DNA from: Vibrio methylphosphonaticus | GTDB taxonomy: Bacteria > Pseudomonadota > Gammaproteobacteria > Enterobacterales > Vibrionaceae | Length of the DNA: 64,000 nucleotides | Assembly (NCBI RefSeq): GCF_023634655.1 | Contig: NZ_JAMKMS010000010.1 | Coordinates: 62,001-126,000 of the forward strand | Direction of reading: 5' to 3' | Shown here: in pieces, positions 1-9,233 of the stretch | How the letters are laid out: each line of letters opens with the position of its first letter | Numbering within the stretch: the stretch's first letter is position 1 | Notes under the pieces: generated by a model | What the model was told of the DNA's origin: nothing | Databases searched by the model: none | The model's input: the letters and a program-made list of their open reading frames with translations, nothing else | Translations under genes and position numbers: made by a program

Positions 1-156
1 ATGATCGCATTACTTACCGTTACGCTGGCGGCTGTGCATCATTCCCCGACATTACTTGAACTGTTTGCTGGACAAGCCATTAACTCTGGCTGCCACCAAC
101 AAAACCCAACGGGTGAATCTCATCATTCACACCAATCAACACACCACCATCATTAG
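1..156 (+). CDS. C-terminal end of a His-rich protein (5' end outside window)
   Basis: The reading frame is open from base 1 and ends at TAG 154-156, giving 51 residues. The tail is rich in His and Ser and ends in four His, which suggests a metal-handling or periplasmic tail. An ATG sits at base 1, but the frame may extend further upstream. I do not recognise the family. It ends 12 bp before the MFS transporter and may be co-transcribed with it. Confidence 0.4.
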   Translation: MIALLTVTLAAVHHSPTLLELFAGQAINSGCHQQNPTGESHHSHQSTHHHH

Positions 157-168
157 AGCCAGATTTAT

Positions 169-1389
169 ATGAGTATTTTCCGTTTTCCTATTTTAGTTTG
201 GCTTGGTATTGGCATTTTAATTACCAGTCTAGGTATCCGTCAGTCATTTGGCATTTTTATGATGCCTATTTCTGAACACTTCCAAACTGGACGTGAATTT
301 TTTAGCTTCGCCATTGCGTTGCAAAACCTAATGTTTGGTGTGTTCCAGCCCTTTGTTGGCATGGCGGCCGATAAATGGGGTTCGAAGCGCATTATCTTAA
401 TGGGTGCGGTCGCGTACGCGGCTGGCTTGTATCTAACTTCTATTGCTACTATCCCATCGCAACTCTACTTCTCGCTAGGCGCGTTGGTCGGGCTTGGATT
501 AAGCGCCACCAGCTACGTCATTGTGCTTGGTGCCGTTGCTAAAGTAGTCCCTGCACAACACGCTGCTAAAGCATTTGGTTTGACGACGGCGGCGGGATCA
601 TTTGGTATGTTCGCCATGATCCCTGGCGCACAAATGATGCTAGAAACCATCGGCTGGCAAGGCGCGCTGCAAGCGTTTGCCATGCTTTGCACTATGATGA
701 TTGCGTTTGCACTATTTATGAAGTCCAATAAAGCGAATACCTCCTCTCAAGCCAACCAAGCGATAGAGACTGAGGAAACACTCGGCCAAGCCCTTAAAGA
801 AGCCTTTAACAATAAAAGCTATTGGCTCATTCATGCTGGCTTCTTTGTTTGTGGTTTCCACGTCATGTTTATTGCCACCCACCTACCAAGCTATCTTGCG
901 GACAAGCACTTGCCTGCCAGCAGCGCGGCTTTAGCACTCGCCTACGTGGGTATTTTTAATATCTTTGGTTCCTACTTTTGGGGCGTGATGGGGGATCGTT
1001 TCAGTAAACGTCACGTGATGTCTGCGCTTTATTTGGTTCGTACTGTCGTTATTGCTTGCTTCGTCACGCTACCAGTTACGGAAAGTACCGCGGCTATTTT
1101 TGGTGGTGCCATTGGTTTTTGTTGGTTAGGGACCGTGCCACTCACCTCAGGTCTTGTTCGTCAGATCTTTGGCGCGCGTTATCTTTCGACACTCTATGGT
1201 TTGGTCTTCTTTACTCACCAAATAGGCAGCTTTTTAGGGGCTTGGGTAGGCGGGCGCATCTATGATTACTATGGTTCTTATGAGCCTATTTGGTGGTCAA
1301 CCGTCGTGCTTGCTTTCCTTGCGGCGCTCATTCATCTGCCAATTAATGACAAACCTCTGCGTCCGTTTAAACCCTTAGCAGCGGCTTAG
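169..1389 (+). CDS. MFS transporter
   Basis: This 406-residue protein has about 12 hydrophobic segments, typical of the major facilitator superfamily. The conserved loop 2-3 motif is visible near residues 64-74 (GMAADKWGSKR), and a degenerate copy (GVMGDRFSKR) lies in the second half after a central hydrophilic loop (about residues 190-210). The N-terminus (GIRQSFGIFMMP) resembles oxalate/formate- or monocarboxylate-type MFS carriers. The substrate cannot be told from sequence. It lies in the inner membrane. A hairpin terminator follows, so it is separate from the deacetylase gene downstream. Confidence 0.85.
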   Translation: MSIFRFPILVWLGIGILITSLGIRQSFGIFMMPISEHFQTGREFFSFAIALQNLMFGVFQPFVGMAADKWGSKRIILMGAVAYAAGLYLTSIATIPSQLYFSLGALVGLGLSATSYVIVLGAVAKVVPAQHAAKAFGLTTAAGSFGMFAMIPGAQMMLETIGWQGALQAFAMLCTMMIAFALFMKSNKANTSSQANQAIETEETLGQALKEAFNNKSYWLIHAGFFVCGFHVMFIATHLPSYLADKHLPASSAALALAYVGIFNIFGSYFWGVMGDRFSKRHVMSALYLVRTVVIACFVTLPVTESTAAIFGGAIGFCWLGTVPLTSGLVRQIFGARYLSTLYGLVFFTHQIGSFLGAWVGGRIYDYYGSYEPIWWSTVVLAFLAALIHLPINDKPLRPFKPLAAA

Positions 1390-1409
1390 CCTAGTACCTT
1401 CCTTTTTTG

Positions 1410-1438
1410 ATAGCCTCTATTGCAAGAGGCTATTTTGA
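1410..1438 (+). terminator. Rho-independent terminator after the MFS gene
   Basis: ATAGCCTCT (1410-1418) pairs with AGAGGCTAT (1425-1433) around a 6-nt loop and is followed by TTTTG. It closes the MFS transcription unit. Confidence 0.7.
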
Positions 1439-1525
1439 AGAAACCAAAGACAAAGCAGCAAAAATAAGATTGAATTATTGTCCGTATTCACTCACGATCG
1501 AAGTCGATAAACGGAAGGTAATCGT

Positions 1526-2296
1526 ATGAAAATTATTCTCAATGCTGATGATTTCGGCCTAACGGAAAGCGTGAATAACGCTATCGTCGACTGCTTTAAA
1601 ATGGGCATTGTTAAATCGACAACCATCATGATGAATCAGCCCGGTACGCAACATGCTGTGGATTTATATCATCAGGGGCTGATTGACCAAGTGGGGTTGC
1701 ATTTCACTGTCACGGCAGGAAAACCGATTTTGGACGCGAATCAGGTATCAACATTAGTTGATGAGGAAGGGTATTTTCTAGAACGACGTGAGTTATATGG
1801 AAAAACTGATGTTTGCTCAGAGCAAGTCTATAAAGAGTTGAAAGCGCAATATCACGCTGCGCTCAATGCGGGTTTAGCGATCAACCATCTCGACTCTCAT
1901 CACTTCGGTGGTGTCTTTCCTAACCTCAAAGCCACATTTACGCGCTTTGCTAACGACGTTGGTTTACCCGTACGACGCACTGACAACATTATCGAGGGGC
2001 AAGACCTACTAAAGGTCGCGACACCTGATGCGTTTGATCTTGGTTTCTATGATGCCGGCGCAAGCCTTGAGCACCTCAAAACGATGCTGACTCACTATCA
2101 ACATACAATGCCCGACGGTATTGTGGAGTTCATGTGTCACCCTGCAAAGGCTGTCACAGCGGAACTCAAGCAGTTATCCGGTTACACAGATAAACGCGTG
2201 ACCGAGCTCGACATCCTAACGTCTATCGAATTGAAAAACTGGCTAGCCGCTAACAATATTGAATGCATTGGATTTGATGCGCTGCACTCACGTTAA
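1526..2296 (+). CDS. chbG: ChbG/YdjC-family carbohydrate deacetylase
   Basis: A 256-residue member of the YdjC/ChbG family, metal-dependent deacetylases that remove acetyl groups from chito-oligosaccharides. The metal-site motifs are visible: ADDFG near residues 7-11 and HLDSHHF near 121-127, with FMCHPA near residue 207. Length matches the family. Start ATG 1526 follows an AAGGT-type ribosome site (CGGAAGGTAATCGT). No PTS or chitobiose genes are adjacent, so the physiological substrate is uncertain. A GC-rich hairpin follows. Confidence 0.85.
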   Translation: MKIILNADDFGLTESVNNAIVDCFKMGIVKSTTIMMNQPGTQHAVDLYHQGLIDQVGLHFTVTAGKPILDANQVSTLVDEEGYFLERRELYGKTDVCSEQVYKELKAQYHAALNAGLAINHLDSHHFGGVFPNLKATFTRFANDVGLPVRRTDNIIEGQDLLKVATPDAFDLGFYDAGASLEHLKTMLTHYQHTMPDGIVEFMCHPAKAVTAELKQLSGYTDKRVTELDILTSIELKNWLAANNIECIGFDALHSR

Positions 2297-2318
2297 TCTG
2301 GTTCTATGTCAAGCAAAT

Positions 2319-2343
2319 AGCCCCTCTTTTTGAGGGGCTTATT
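2319..2343 (+). terminator. Terminator after chbG
   Basis: AGCCCCTC (2319-2326), loop TTTTT, GAGGGGCT (2332-2339), then TATT. Strong stem, weak U-tract. Confidence 0.7.
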
Positions 2344-2425
2344 AAGATTAGTAGTTCACTTGATAGTTCAAAGCAAAAGCAACTAGCAACGATAATCACC
2401 ATCCAACCTCATTGGCTATTTTCGA

Positions 2426-2460
2426 GGCAAAAAAAAGCCCCTCATCATGAGGGGCAAAAG
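2426..2460 (-). terminator. Terminator of the pst operon
   Basis: On the minus strand the near-palindrome GCCCCTCATGATGAGGGGC (2437-2455) is followed by a run of eight U. It lies about 95 bp past the pstB stop. The region between the two terminators (2344-2425) holds nothing else I recognise. Confidence 0.8.
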
Positions 2461-2548
2461 TTCCATCGCTTATAGTTATAGTGATTATGTTTACCAGTTT
2501 TCGTTCCTAGCTGCTCTGCATCATCTAGAGCAAAACTAAATGTAATCT

Positions 2549-3298
2549 TTAGCCGAAGTCACCATTTACGTAACCTTGAGTACGATCGTCACTTGGATTT
2601 GAGAAGATCACAGGGGTATCGTTATGTTCAACCAATTCACCCATCAAGAAGAAAGCCGTACGGTCTGAGATTCGACGCGCTTGTTGCATCGAGTGAGTAA
2701 CGATAACGATGGTATAGTCTTTTTTAAGCTCTTCCATCAGTTCTTCAATCTTGTGTGTTGCGATAGGATCCAGTGCCGACGTTGGTTCATCCATCAAAAT
2801 GACGTCTGGTTCCATTGAAATTGCACGAGCGATACATAAACGCTGTTGCTGACCCCCAGATAGTCCAAAAGCATGAGACTTGAGGCGATCTTTTACTTCG
2901 TCCCAAAGCGCTGCACCGCGTAAAGAACGCTCAACAACCATATCGATATGCTTTTTATCTTTGATGCCTTGAGCACGCAAGCCATAAGCAACATTCTCAT
3001 AAATACTCATTGGGAATGGGTTTGGTTTTTGGAATACCATTCCGACTTTAATACGCAGGTCAGCAACATCGATGTTGCCGTAAATATCCGTGCCATCCAT
3101 CTCTAGCTTACCTGTAATGGTCACGCCTTCGATTAAGTCATTCATGCGGTTTAGGCAGCGCAGAAGCGTCGATTTCCCACAGCCAGATGGGCCAATTAAC
3201 GCCGTAACCTGACGCGTTGGAATTGGAAGGTTAATGCTTTTTAGCGCTTGGCTCTCGCCGTAAAAAAGGTCTAGATTTTCAATGTTAAATTTGTTCAT
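2549..3298 (-). CDS. pstB: Phosphate ABC transporter ATP-binding protein PstB
   Basis: A 249-residue ABC ATPase energising high-affinity phosphate uptake. The Walker A motif GPSGCGKST is at residues 36-44, the signature LSGGQQQR is near residue 146, and Walker B with [11 protein letters not shown] follows. Sequence and length are characteristic of PstB. It is the last gene of pstSCAB; no phoU follows before the terminator, unlike the E. coli operon. Confidence 0.97.
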   Translation of the reverse strand: MNKFNIENLDLFYGESQALKSINLPIPTRQVTALIGPSGCGKSTLLRCLNRMNDLIEGVTITGKLEMDGTDIYGNIDVADLRIKVGMVFQKPNPFPMSIYENVAYGLRAQGIKDKKHIDMVVERSLRGAALWDEVKDRLKSHAFGLSGGQQQRLCIARAISMEPDVILMDEPTSALDPIATHKIEELMEELKKDYTIVIVTHSMQQARRISDRTAFFLMGELVEHNDTPVIFSNPSDDRTQGYVNGDFG

Positions 3299-3346
3299 TT
3301 GCTTAATCTCTAAATTCTTTGTCGTGTCATACTGTCTTTAGTTTGG

Positions 3347-3377
3347 TGGCTTAGCTCTTTATGTTCTGGCTAAGCCA
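3347..3377 (-). other. Intercistronic hairpin between pstA and pstB
   Basis: TGGCTTAG (3347-3354) pairs with CTAAGCCA (3370-3377) in the 99-bp gap between pstA and pstB. There is no U-tract, so it is more likely an mRNA processing or stability hairpin than a terminator. Confidence 0.45.
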
Positions 3378-3397
3378 TCCGACGAGTATATTATCTA

Positions 3398-4261
3398 TTA
3401 GTACGTTGCTGTGTTAAATCGGCTAGCAATGAGCTTAGTCAGCATGTTGATAAGTAATACCACTACGATAAGTACTGTCGCTGTACCATATGCTTGGTTC
3501 CACTCGTCCACTGTAAACAGCTCTGTTGTTAGCTTATAAAGGTGAACGGTTAAGGTACGTCCAGAATCCAATAAAGACTCAGGGATACGCGCAACCATAC
3601 CGGCGGTCATAAATACCGGCGCTGATTCACCAATGACACGGCCAATACTAAGAATGACTGAAGTTAAAATACCTGGCATTGCGCTTGGCAAGATTAAGCG
3701 CCAGATGGTGTATATTTTTGATGATCCCAGTGCATACGAACCTTCACGGTAAGTTTGCGGCACAGCCATCAACGCTTCTTCGGTCGTTCGGATGATGACT
3801 GGCAAGATCAAAATACTCAGTGTCAGTGCACCAGACAAAATAGAGAACCCGAAGCCAAGAATAACCACGAAGAACGTCATACCGAATAGACCAAAGATGA
3901 TCGACGGGATACCAGCCAGAGACTCCGTACAAAAACGGATTACCTTAACCAGTTTACTGCCTACTGCCGCGTACTCAGTGAGGTAAATCGCCGTCATAAT
4001 CCCCAATGGTGCTGCCACTGCAATAGATGCAATTACCATGTAAATCGTAGAGATGATCATCGGAAAAATACCGCGCTCTTCACCTGTGCGCGTGTAGTTA
4101 TCAGTGACGAAGTTCCAATCTACGTATTGCAGGCCGTTAGAAAGGATGTACCAGATAATCCAGAATAAGAATCCAACGGTTAGAGCTGCTGCTGCCCAAA
4201 CAAATGCATGTAGAACTGTATCTTTGTTCTGGCGAGCTTTTTTAAGTTTTACTGTATCCAT
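3398..4261 (-). CDS. pstA: Phosphate ABC transporter permease PstA
   Basis: A 287-residue inner-membrane permease with six hydrophobic segments and the binding-protein-dependent transport signature around the EGSYALGSSK/ILPSAMPG region, which contacts PstB. It pairs with PstC to form the phosphate channel. Five bases separate it from pstC, so the two are probably co-translated. Confidence 0.96.
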   Translation of the reverse strand: MDTVKLKKARQNKDTVLHAFVWAAAALTVGFLFWIIWYILSNGLQYVDWNFVTDNYTRTGEERGIFPMIISTIYMVIASIAVAAPLGIMTAIYLTEYAAVGSKLVKVIRFCTESLAGIPSIIFGLFGMTFFVVILGFGFSILSGALTLSILILPVIIRTTEEALMAVPQTYREGSYALGSSKIYTIWRLILPSAMPGILTSVILSIGRVIGESAPVFMTAGMVARIPESLLDSGRTLTVHLYKLTTELFTVDEWNQAYGTATVLIVVVLLINMLTKLIASRFNTATY

Positions 4262-4266
4262 AATTA

Positions 4267-5199
4267 TTACTTCTCTTTCTTACGGTTCAAGTAAAGAAGT
4301 GCCGAGTTAAGCATCATGATAAACACAAGAAGTACTACACCCGTCGCATAAAGCGCATTAGCATGCACGCCACTCGCGTACGACATTTCAATCGCGATGT
4401 TCGCGGTCAGCGTACGTGCGGAATCTAGAATGCCTTCTGGCATCGCTGGTGAGTTACCCATCACCATGATAATCGCCATCGTCTCACCTAGCGCTCGACC
4501 AATACCTAAGATAACACCGGTCATAATGCCCGAACGAGCCGCTGGTACTAACAGCTTAAAGATGGTGTAAATCTTTGATGCACCAAGAGCCAATGAGCCC
4601 TCTTTATACGTGCGAGGCACTGCGCGAATTGATGTTTCGGATACAGTAATTACGGTTGGTAGAATCATAATCCCAAGCACAATGATACCCGCAAGGATGG
4701 TATTACCTGCTGGAACATTGAAGACCTGTTGGATCAAAGGAACGATAATAACCAAGCCAAAGAAGCCGTAAACTACCGACGGGATACCCGCAAGTAACTC
4801 GACCGCAGGACGGATGATATTTGCCAAACGTTTCGGAGCAATTTCGGCAATAAAAACTGCCGTCAACACACCAATTGGCACGCCTACCACAACCGCACCC
4901 AGCGTGGATACAATGGAGGCTACAATCATAGTAGCAACACCGTAGAGCGCAGGCGGTAACCAGTTTTGGCCAAGAACAATGCCAGAGACACCGACAGCTT
5001 GGAAGGCTGGAATACTTTCTTTAACAATAAAGTAGGCAATGATGGCAAGAGACAAAATGCCAACAATTGCACTAGTTAGGAAAAGTCCGTGGAAGATTCT
5101 CTCTTTCCAGTCAACGCGTTTACGAGCCTTTAGGCTACGGGTTGTGGACTGAGTCGCTTGGTCGTTCATAAGCTTCTCACTATTTGTTGCGATGGTCAT
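4267..5199 (-). CDS. pstC: Phosphate ABC transporter permease PstC
   Basis: A 310-residue permease with a hydrophilic N-terminal extension and six hydrophobic segments. The EGSLALGASK/LVPAARSG coupling loop for PstB is present. Two in-frame starts are possible: ATG 5199 and ATG 5169 (MNDQATQ); neither has a strong ribosome site. It follows pstS after a hairpin that may reduce its expression relative to the binding protein. Confidence 0.96.
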   Translation of the reverse strand: MTIATNSEKLMNDQATQSTTRSLKARKRVDWKERIFHGLFLTSAIVGILSLAIIAYFIVKESIPAFQAVGVSGIVLGQNWLPPALYGVATMIVASIVSTLGAVVVGVPIGVLTAVFIAEIAPKRLANIIRPAVELLAGIPSVVYGFFGLVIIVPLIQQVFNVPAGNTILAGIIVLGIMILPTVITVSETSIRAVPRTYKEGSLALGASKIYTIFKLLVPAARSGIMTGVILGIGRALGETMAIIMVMGNSPAMPEGILDSARTLTANIAIEMSYASGVHANALYATGVVLLVFIMMLNSALLYLNRKKEK

Positions 5200-5226
5200 A
5201 ATAAAGCTTCTATTTATAGAGGCACA

Positions 5227-5256
5227 AAAAGGCTCAGCCCAAAGGTGGGCCGAGCA
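5227..5256 (-). terminator. Attenuating hairpin between pstS and pstC
   Basis: On the minus strand GCTCGGCCC-ACCTTT-GGGCTGAGC forms a stem with one G-U pair and is followed by CUUUUUG. A partial terminator here would allow more PstS than permease, as is usual for binding-protein operons. Confidence 0.65.
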
Positions 5257-5275
5257 ATCTAAATATTTACTGGTA

Positions 5276-6100
5276 TTAGTTTACAGTGATGTAACCTTTC
5301 TTACCTGCGATTGCTTGAGCTTCGTCAGCAACCATCCAGTCAAGGAATTGTTGAGTCTCTTCACTTGTCGCGCCATCTTTGTATAGCACTAGGAAAGGAC
5401 GAGCCACTTTGTATGAACCGTTTTTAACGTTGTCCACAGTTGCAGCTGCACCATCGATAGCAAGAGCTTGAACGGTTTCATCAACTGTACCTAGAGAGAT
5501 ATAGCCGATTGCGTAAGGGTTGCTTGCTACAGATACTTTAAGTGCGCCGTTACCATTTGCAACTTGAGCACGTTGAGAGATTGCTGATACTTTCTGACCA
5601 GAAATTTCCATTTTAAGTGTCATGATGTCTTCAAATGCGCCACGAGTACCAGATGCTGTATCACGAGTGATAGCAACGATTGGCTTGTCTGCGCCGCCAA
5701 CATCTTTCCAGTTAGTGATGTCGCCTTTGTAGATGTTAGTGATTTGCTCTGCTGACAACTCTTGAACTTCGTTGTTAGGGTTAACAACAACAGCGATGCC
5801 GTCACGAGCAATAACTAGCTCTTTTAAATCGCTAGACTTTTCTTCTTCTTTCAAGTCACGAGAAGAAATACCTAAATCAGCGCTGCCATCCTTTGCTGCA
5901 CGAATACCTGCAGAAGAGCCAGGTGCCTGAATTTCGATAAACACAGGTTCGCCCTTGTTCATGTAAGTTTCAGCAAAAACTTCAACCAGTGGAGAAGCAC
6001 TATTAGAGCCCACTACAGAGATAGTCTCTTTAGCTGAAGCTGGAGTCACTGCTAGTGCGCCTAGTAGTGCGATTGCTGCACCGATAACTGTCTTTTTCAT
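5276..6100 (-). CDS. pstS: Periplasmic phosphate-binding protein PstS
   Basis: The substrate-binding protein of the Pst importer, 274 residues from the preferred start. ATG 6100 gives MKKTVIGAAIALLG... followed by a signal-peptidase I site at TPASA-KE, and has the ribosome site AAGGAAA. A longer frame from 6229 would bury the signal peptide and overlap the Pho boxes, so it is rejected. The phosphate-loop features SNSASPLV and DTASGTRGAF are visible. It heads pstSCAB. Confidence 0.95.
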   Translation of the reverse strand: MKKTVIGAAIALLGALAVTPASAKETISVVGSNSASPLVEVFAETYMNKGEPVFIEIQAPGSSAGIRAAKDGSADLGISSRDLKEEEKSSDLKELVIARDGIAVVVNPNNEVQELSAEQITNIYKGDITNWKDVGGADKPIVAITRDTASGTRGAFEDIMTLKMEISGQKVSAISQRAQVANGNGALKVSVASNPYAIGYISLGTVDETVQALAIDGAAATVDNVKNGSYKVARPFLVLYKDGATSEETQQFLDWMVADEAQAIAGKKGYITVN

Positions 6101-6154
6101 CACAATTTCCTTTATTGGCTTGATTGCCCGTTTCATTAGAACGAGGTCAAGATT

Positions 6155-6205
6155 AGAGGTTAAATATGACAGTTGTGTTTCACTAAGTTGAAAGGTGTAT
6201 GACAG
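6155..6205 (-). promoter_or_regulatory. Two candidate Pho boxes upstream of pstS
   Basis: On the minus strand CTGTCATACACCTTTCAA (6205-6188) fits the PhoB consensus of two CTGTCA-like 7-mers separated by 4 bp. A second, weaker box starts CTGTCATATTT at 6172. They lie 55-105 bp upstream of the pstS start, as expected for phosphate-starvation control. A plus-strand Pho-like sequence also occurs at 6349-6366. Confidence 0.7.
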
Positions 6206-6427
6206 CGTCATTTTTTTTACTAGGGTCAAAAATCAAGCATTAAGAATAAATTCAATTAGTTACCATCATTACTGATGATTTTATCGCTAATCTAGGTACT
6301 TTTGTTGGAGAGAAAGTTGTCATATTTCTCCACAATTTCACTTGGTGACTGTCATAAATAGTCACCATACACCGCATGATCGCTGACACGGCTACAATGT
6401 GAGTGCTGGTTCTCGCTCGTTTTAGTT

Positions 6428-6475
6428 GAGTTTGAGTTTGAGTTTGAGTTTGAGTTTGAGTTTGAGTTTGAGTTT
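6428..6475. repeat. Hexanucleotide tandem repeat (GAGTTT)8
   Basis: Eight perfect GAGTTT copies lie between divergent pstS and the YfcC-family gene, outside any supported reading frame. The rest of 6206-6899 holds the FNR-type site at 6506 and AT-rich promoter-like DNA but no gene I can support. Confidence 0.9.
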
Positions 6476-6505
6476 TGATGTGAACCTTTGTGTAAATTTT
6501 GACAA

Positions 6506-6519
6506 TTGATTTAAATCAA
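6506..6519 (+). promoter_or_regulatory. Perfect FNR/ANR-type box
   Basis: TTGATTTAAATCAA matches the FNR consensus TTGAT-N4-ATCAA exactly. It lies about 380 bp upstream of the YfcC-family gene and could give anaerobic control of the arginine cluster. The distance is long, so the target promoter is an inference. Confidence 0.55.
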
Positions 6520-6899
6520 CAATAGTACGAATTTGTCATTAAGGTTGATTGTTCGCTAGGATGAATAGAATTTCTGACATACCGGTTCGTTGCTTGATAT
6601 CTAAGTGCCGCTACTTACCTTAATTAGGATAAGGTGAATATTGATGCAACATATTATCTATACTATCCAAGTCAATAAATATCAGACGTTCTTCTTTTAA
6701 TTTTAGACTCATACTTTGTGAACAACCACATAGTTACTTGCAACCATTAATAATAGACTTACCACACAAACACTTCTTAATTAAAAGAAGTTCGCTTTCT
6801 ATACTTTATATTATTAGTTTCAACGTGGTGCTTGATATAACTTAATATATTCTACTGGCATTCTATTTGGTGGTCACTGGATAGAATAAGGAGAAAGCT

Positions 6900-8351
6900 A
6901 TGACTACACAAACCATACCCCAAAAAACGAATAAACGGGGATTCTTTGCTAATTTCAAGTTCCCATCCGCTTATACCATCCTCTTCATCTTAATTGCACT
7001 CGTTGCCATGCTGACATGGATAATTCCGGCAGGACAATATGACCGAGTCATGAATGATGATTTAGGTCGTGAAGTGCCTGTCACTGGAACGTATCAATCT
7101 GTTGAGAGTAACCCACAAGGTGTGATTGATGTCTTACTGGCACCCATTGACGGATTCTACGACCACAATACCTATGAAGCTGCCGCTATTGATGTGTCTT
7201 TATTTATCTTGGTTATTGGTGGCTTTCTAGGGCTGGTGACTAAAACCGGCGCTATTGATGCTGGTATTGAACGCGTCACGGCTAGGCTGCATGGCCGAGA
7301 AGAGCTGATGATACCAATTCTAATGGCATTATTCGCAGCTGGTGGCACTGTGTACGGCATGGCGGAAGAGTCTCTGCCTTTTTATACCTTATTAGTCCCT
7401 GTCATGATGGCGGCTCGCTTCGATCCATTAGTGGCAGCAGCAACCGTGCTATTAGGTGCGGGTATCGGCGTACTTGGTTCCACCATCAACCCATTTGCAA
7501 CTGTTATTGCCGCTAACGCGTCAGGAATACCCTTTACCGACGGTATCATGCTGCGGGTTTTCATGCTGGTTGCCGGCTGGGGGATTTGTGTCGCCTATGT
7601 CATGCGCTACGCTAGGATGGTACAAAAAGACCAAACGAAGTCGATCGTATACGACAAGTATGAAGAGAACAAAGCGCACTTCCTTGGCAATCAAAACGGT
7701 GAAAAGCTCGAATTCACCATGACACGCAAAGTCATCTTAACCATCTTTGCAGGTTCTTTTGCTGTCATGATTTATGGTGTCTCTGTCGCAGGTTGGTGGA
7801 TGGCAGAGATCTCTGCGATGTTCCTTGCGGCAACCATTTTGGTTGGACTCGTTGCCAGAATGAGCGAAGAGGACTTTACCAATAGCTTTATCGATGGCGC
7901 ACGAGATCTTCTTGGGGTTGCTCTCATCATTGGTATTGCCCGTGGCATCGTCGTGATTATGGATCGTGGGATGATTACCGATACTATTTTGAATTCAGCT
8001 GAACATATGATTACTGGTCTGTCTTCAGTGGTCTTTATTAATGTCATGTTCTTTTTAGAAATACTGCTGTCATTCTTAGTACCATCAACATCGGGGCTTG
8101 CCGTTCTTACCATGCCAATCATGGCGCCATTAGCCGATTTTGCGGGTGTTGGCCGTGAGCTCGTCATTACTGCTTATCAATCAGCGTCGGGATTGGTCAA
8201 TCTCATCACTCCAACGTCAGCAGTGGTCATGGGCGGTCTTGCTATCGCTAAAGTCCCTTATGTTCGATGGGTTAAGTGGGTCGCTCCATTACTCGGCATT
8301 TTGACGGTATTTTGTGTCATCGTGCTCAGTATCGGTGCGCTTATCGCGTAA
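6900..8351 (+). CDS. YfcC-family membrane carrier, probable arginine/ornithine exchanger
   Basis: A 483-residue polytopic protein with about 12 hydrophobic segments, typical of the YfcC (C4-dicarboxylate-carrier-like) family. Conserved segments include WIIPAGQYDR near residues 40-50, GTVYGMAEE near 150 and the C-terminal PSTSGLAVLTMPI and SASGLVNLITPT motifs. Family members often sit next to arginine deiminase genes. The location just upstream of arcA suggests arginine uptake with ornithine export, but substrate is inferred from context. A ribosome site (AAGGAGAAAG) precedes ATG 6900. A strong terminator ends this unit, so arcACB has its own promoter. Confidence 0.85.
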   Translation: MTTQTIPQKTNKRGFFANFKFPSAYTILFILIALVAMLTWIIPAGQYDRVMNDDLGREVPVTGTYQSVESNPQGVIDVLLAPIDGFYDHNTYEAAAIDVSLFILVIGGFLGLVTKTGAIDAGIERVTARLHGREELMIPILMALFAAGGTVYGMAEESLPFYTLLVPVMMAARFDPLVAAATVLLGAGIGVLGSTINPFATVIAANASGIPFTDGIMLRVFMLVAGWGICVAYVMRYARMVQKDQTKSIVYDKYEENKAHFLGNQNGEKLEFTMTRKVILTIFAGSFAVMIYGVSVAGWWMAEISAMFLAATILVGLVARMSEEDFTNSFIDGARDLLGVALIIGIARGIVVIMDRGMITDTILNSAEHMITGLSSVVFINVMFFLEILLSFLVPSTSGLAVLTMPIMAPLADFAGVGRELVITAYQSASGLVNLITPTSAVVMGGLAIAKVPYVRWVKWVAPLLGILTVFCVIVLSIGALIA

Positions 8352-8440
8352 TAAAATTCAGCCAATACTAATACGCCTAAACACAGATACGCGTAAAGAC
8401 AAGATGCTTCTATATCGTAATATATAGAGGACACGACCTA

Positions 8441-8480
8441 ACGCAACACATCGCGCTATCACGATGTGTTGCGTTTTTAT
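8441..8480 (+). terminator. Terminator after the YfcC-family gene
   Basis: A 13-bp perfect stem (ACGCAACACATCG 8441-8453; CGATGTGTTGCGT 8462-8474) with an 8-nt loop followed by TTTTATAT. Confidence 0.85.
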
Positions 8481-9233
8481 ATCGCCAGCCCTACACACCT
8501 ATCAACGCGGCCACTCCGTGCTACACGCTAAATCCTACGCCAATTTTGAGACGACTGTAAGCGGCTCAGCAGTGCCCTAGCTTAGACCATGCACTTTTTA
8601 GCGCCCACTTTAATCGCACCAATTAAGAACACGCGTGAGCATACTCGGCCTAACTTTCGTATTTTTATTCTCTAATTTAATTCGATACTCTATCAATAAC
8701 GCAGCCTGTTAATATTTCTTTACCTTGAGATTAATATAGGTAAGCCATATTAATTAGAATTTTTAATATGTAATCTTTAAAAGTTGAAATACCACTAACA
8801 CAAAATTGTGATTCAGCTAACAGATCTGCACGGAAATTTTGTTGCAAAGTTATTAATTCACATTGGAAAATTATATATCTAGCATCCATACGTGCATAAA
8901 TAGTCTCGCAGGTCGCACTTTGCCGTTTTTACGATTGCATGAAATTCTCTCAGACGACCAAAACAACACTCAGCCTGAATGAAATATGAATATTATTCCA
9001 TTTAACTAGCCATTAAATTTTAGCAAGCGCAAATTCACGCTGAATACATATTGTTATTTAGCCGAGAACCTAGAGATTCAGGCAGTAAAATACATTTGTG
9101 ATTAAGCTCAAATAATCACAATGAGTAATGAGTAATATAAATAACACCACGACAAAGCTAATAAATAAAACGCCCCTAACTATGATGGTTTATTAATAAT
9201 AGATAGCCGTCATATAATAAGAGAGATAAGATC
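8481..9233 (+). promoter_or_regulatory. Long AT-rich control region of arcACB
   Basis: 750 bp without a supportable gene. It contains a perfect inverted repeat, TTGTGATTA-N8-TAATCACAA at 9096-9121, about 115 bp before arcA, suitable for a dimeric regulator. TGAATATTATTCC near 8986 resembles a degenerate ARG half-palindrome. ArgR and FNR/CRP control is expected for such operons but is not shown by these sites alone. Confidence 0.5.

Noticed and set aside
6349..6366. Plus-strand Pho-box-like CTGTCATAAATAGTCACC
   Set aside because: Orientation faces away from pstS and the next plus-strand gene is over 500 bp away; the minus-strand boxes at 6155-6205 are the better candidates.
6420..6480. Possible CRISPR array
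   Set aside because: Uninterrupted 6-bp units without spacers; no array with 25-40 bp repeats and no cas genes were seen in the window.
7772..8167. 131-codon minus-strand ORF inside the YfcC-family gene
   Set aside because: Shadow frame of a membrane protein gene, no ribosome site or recognisable motif.
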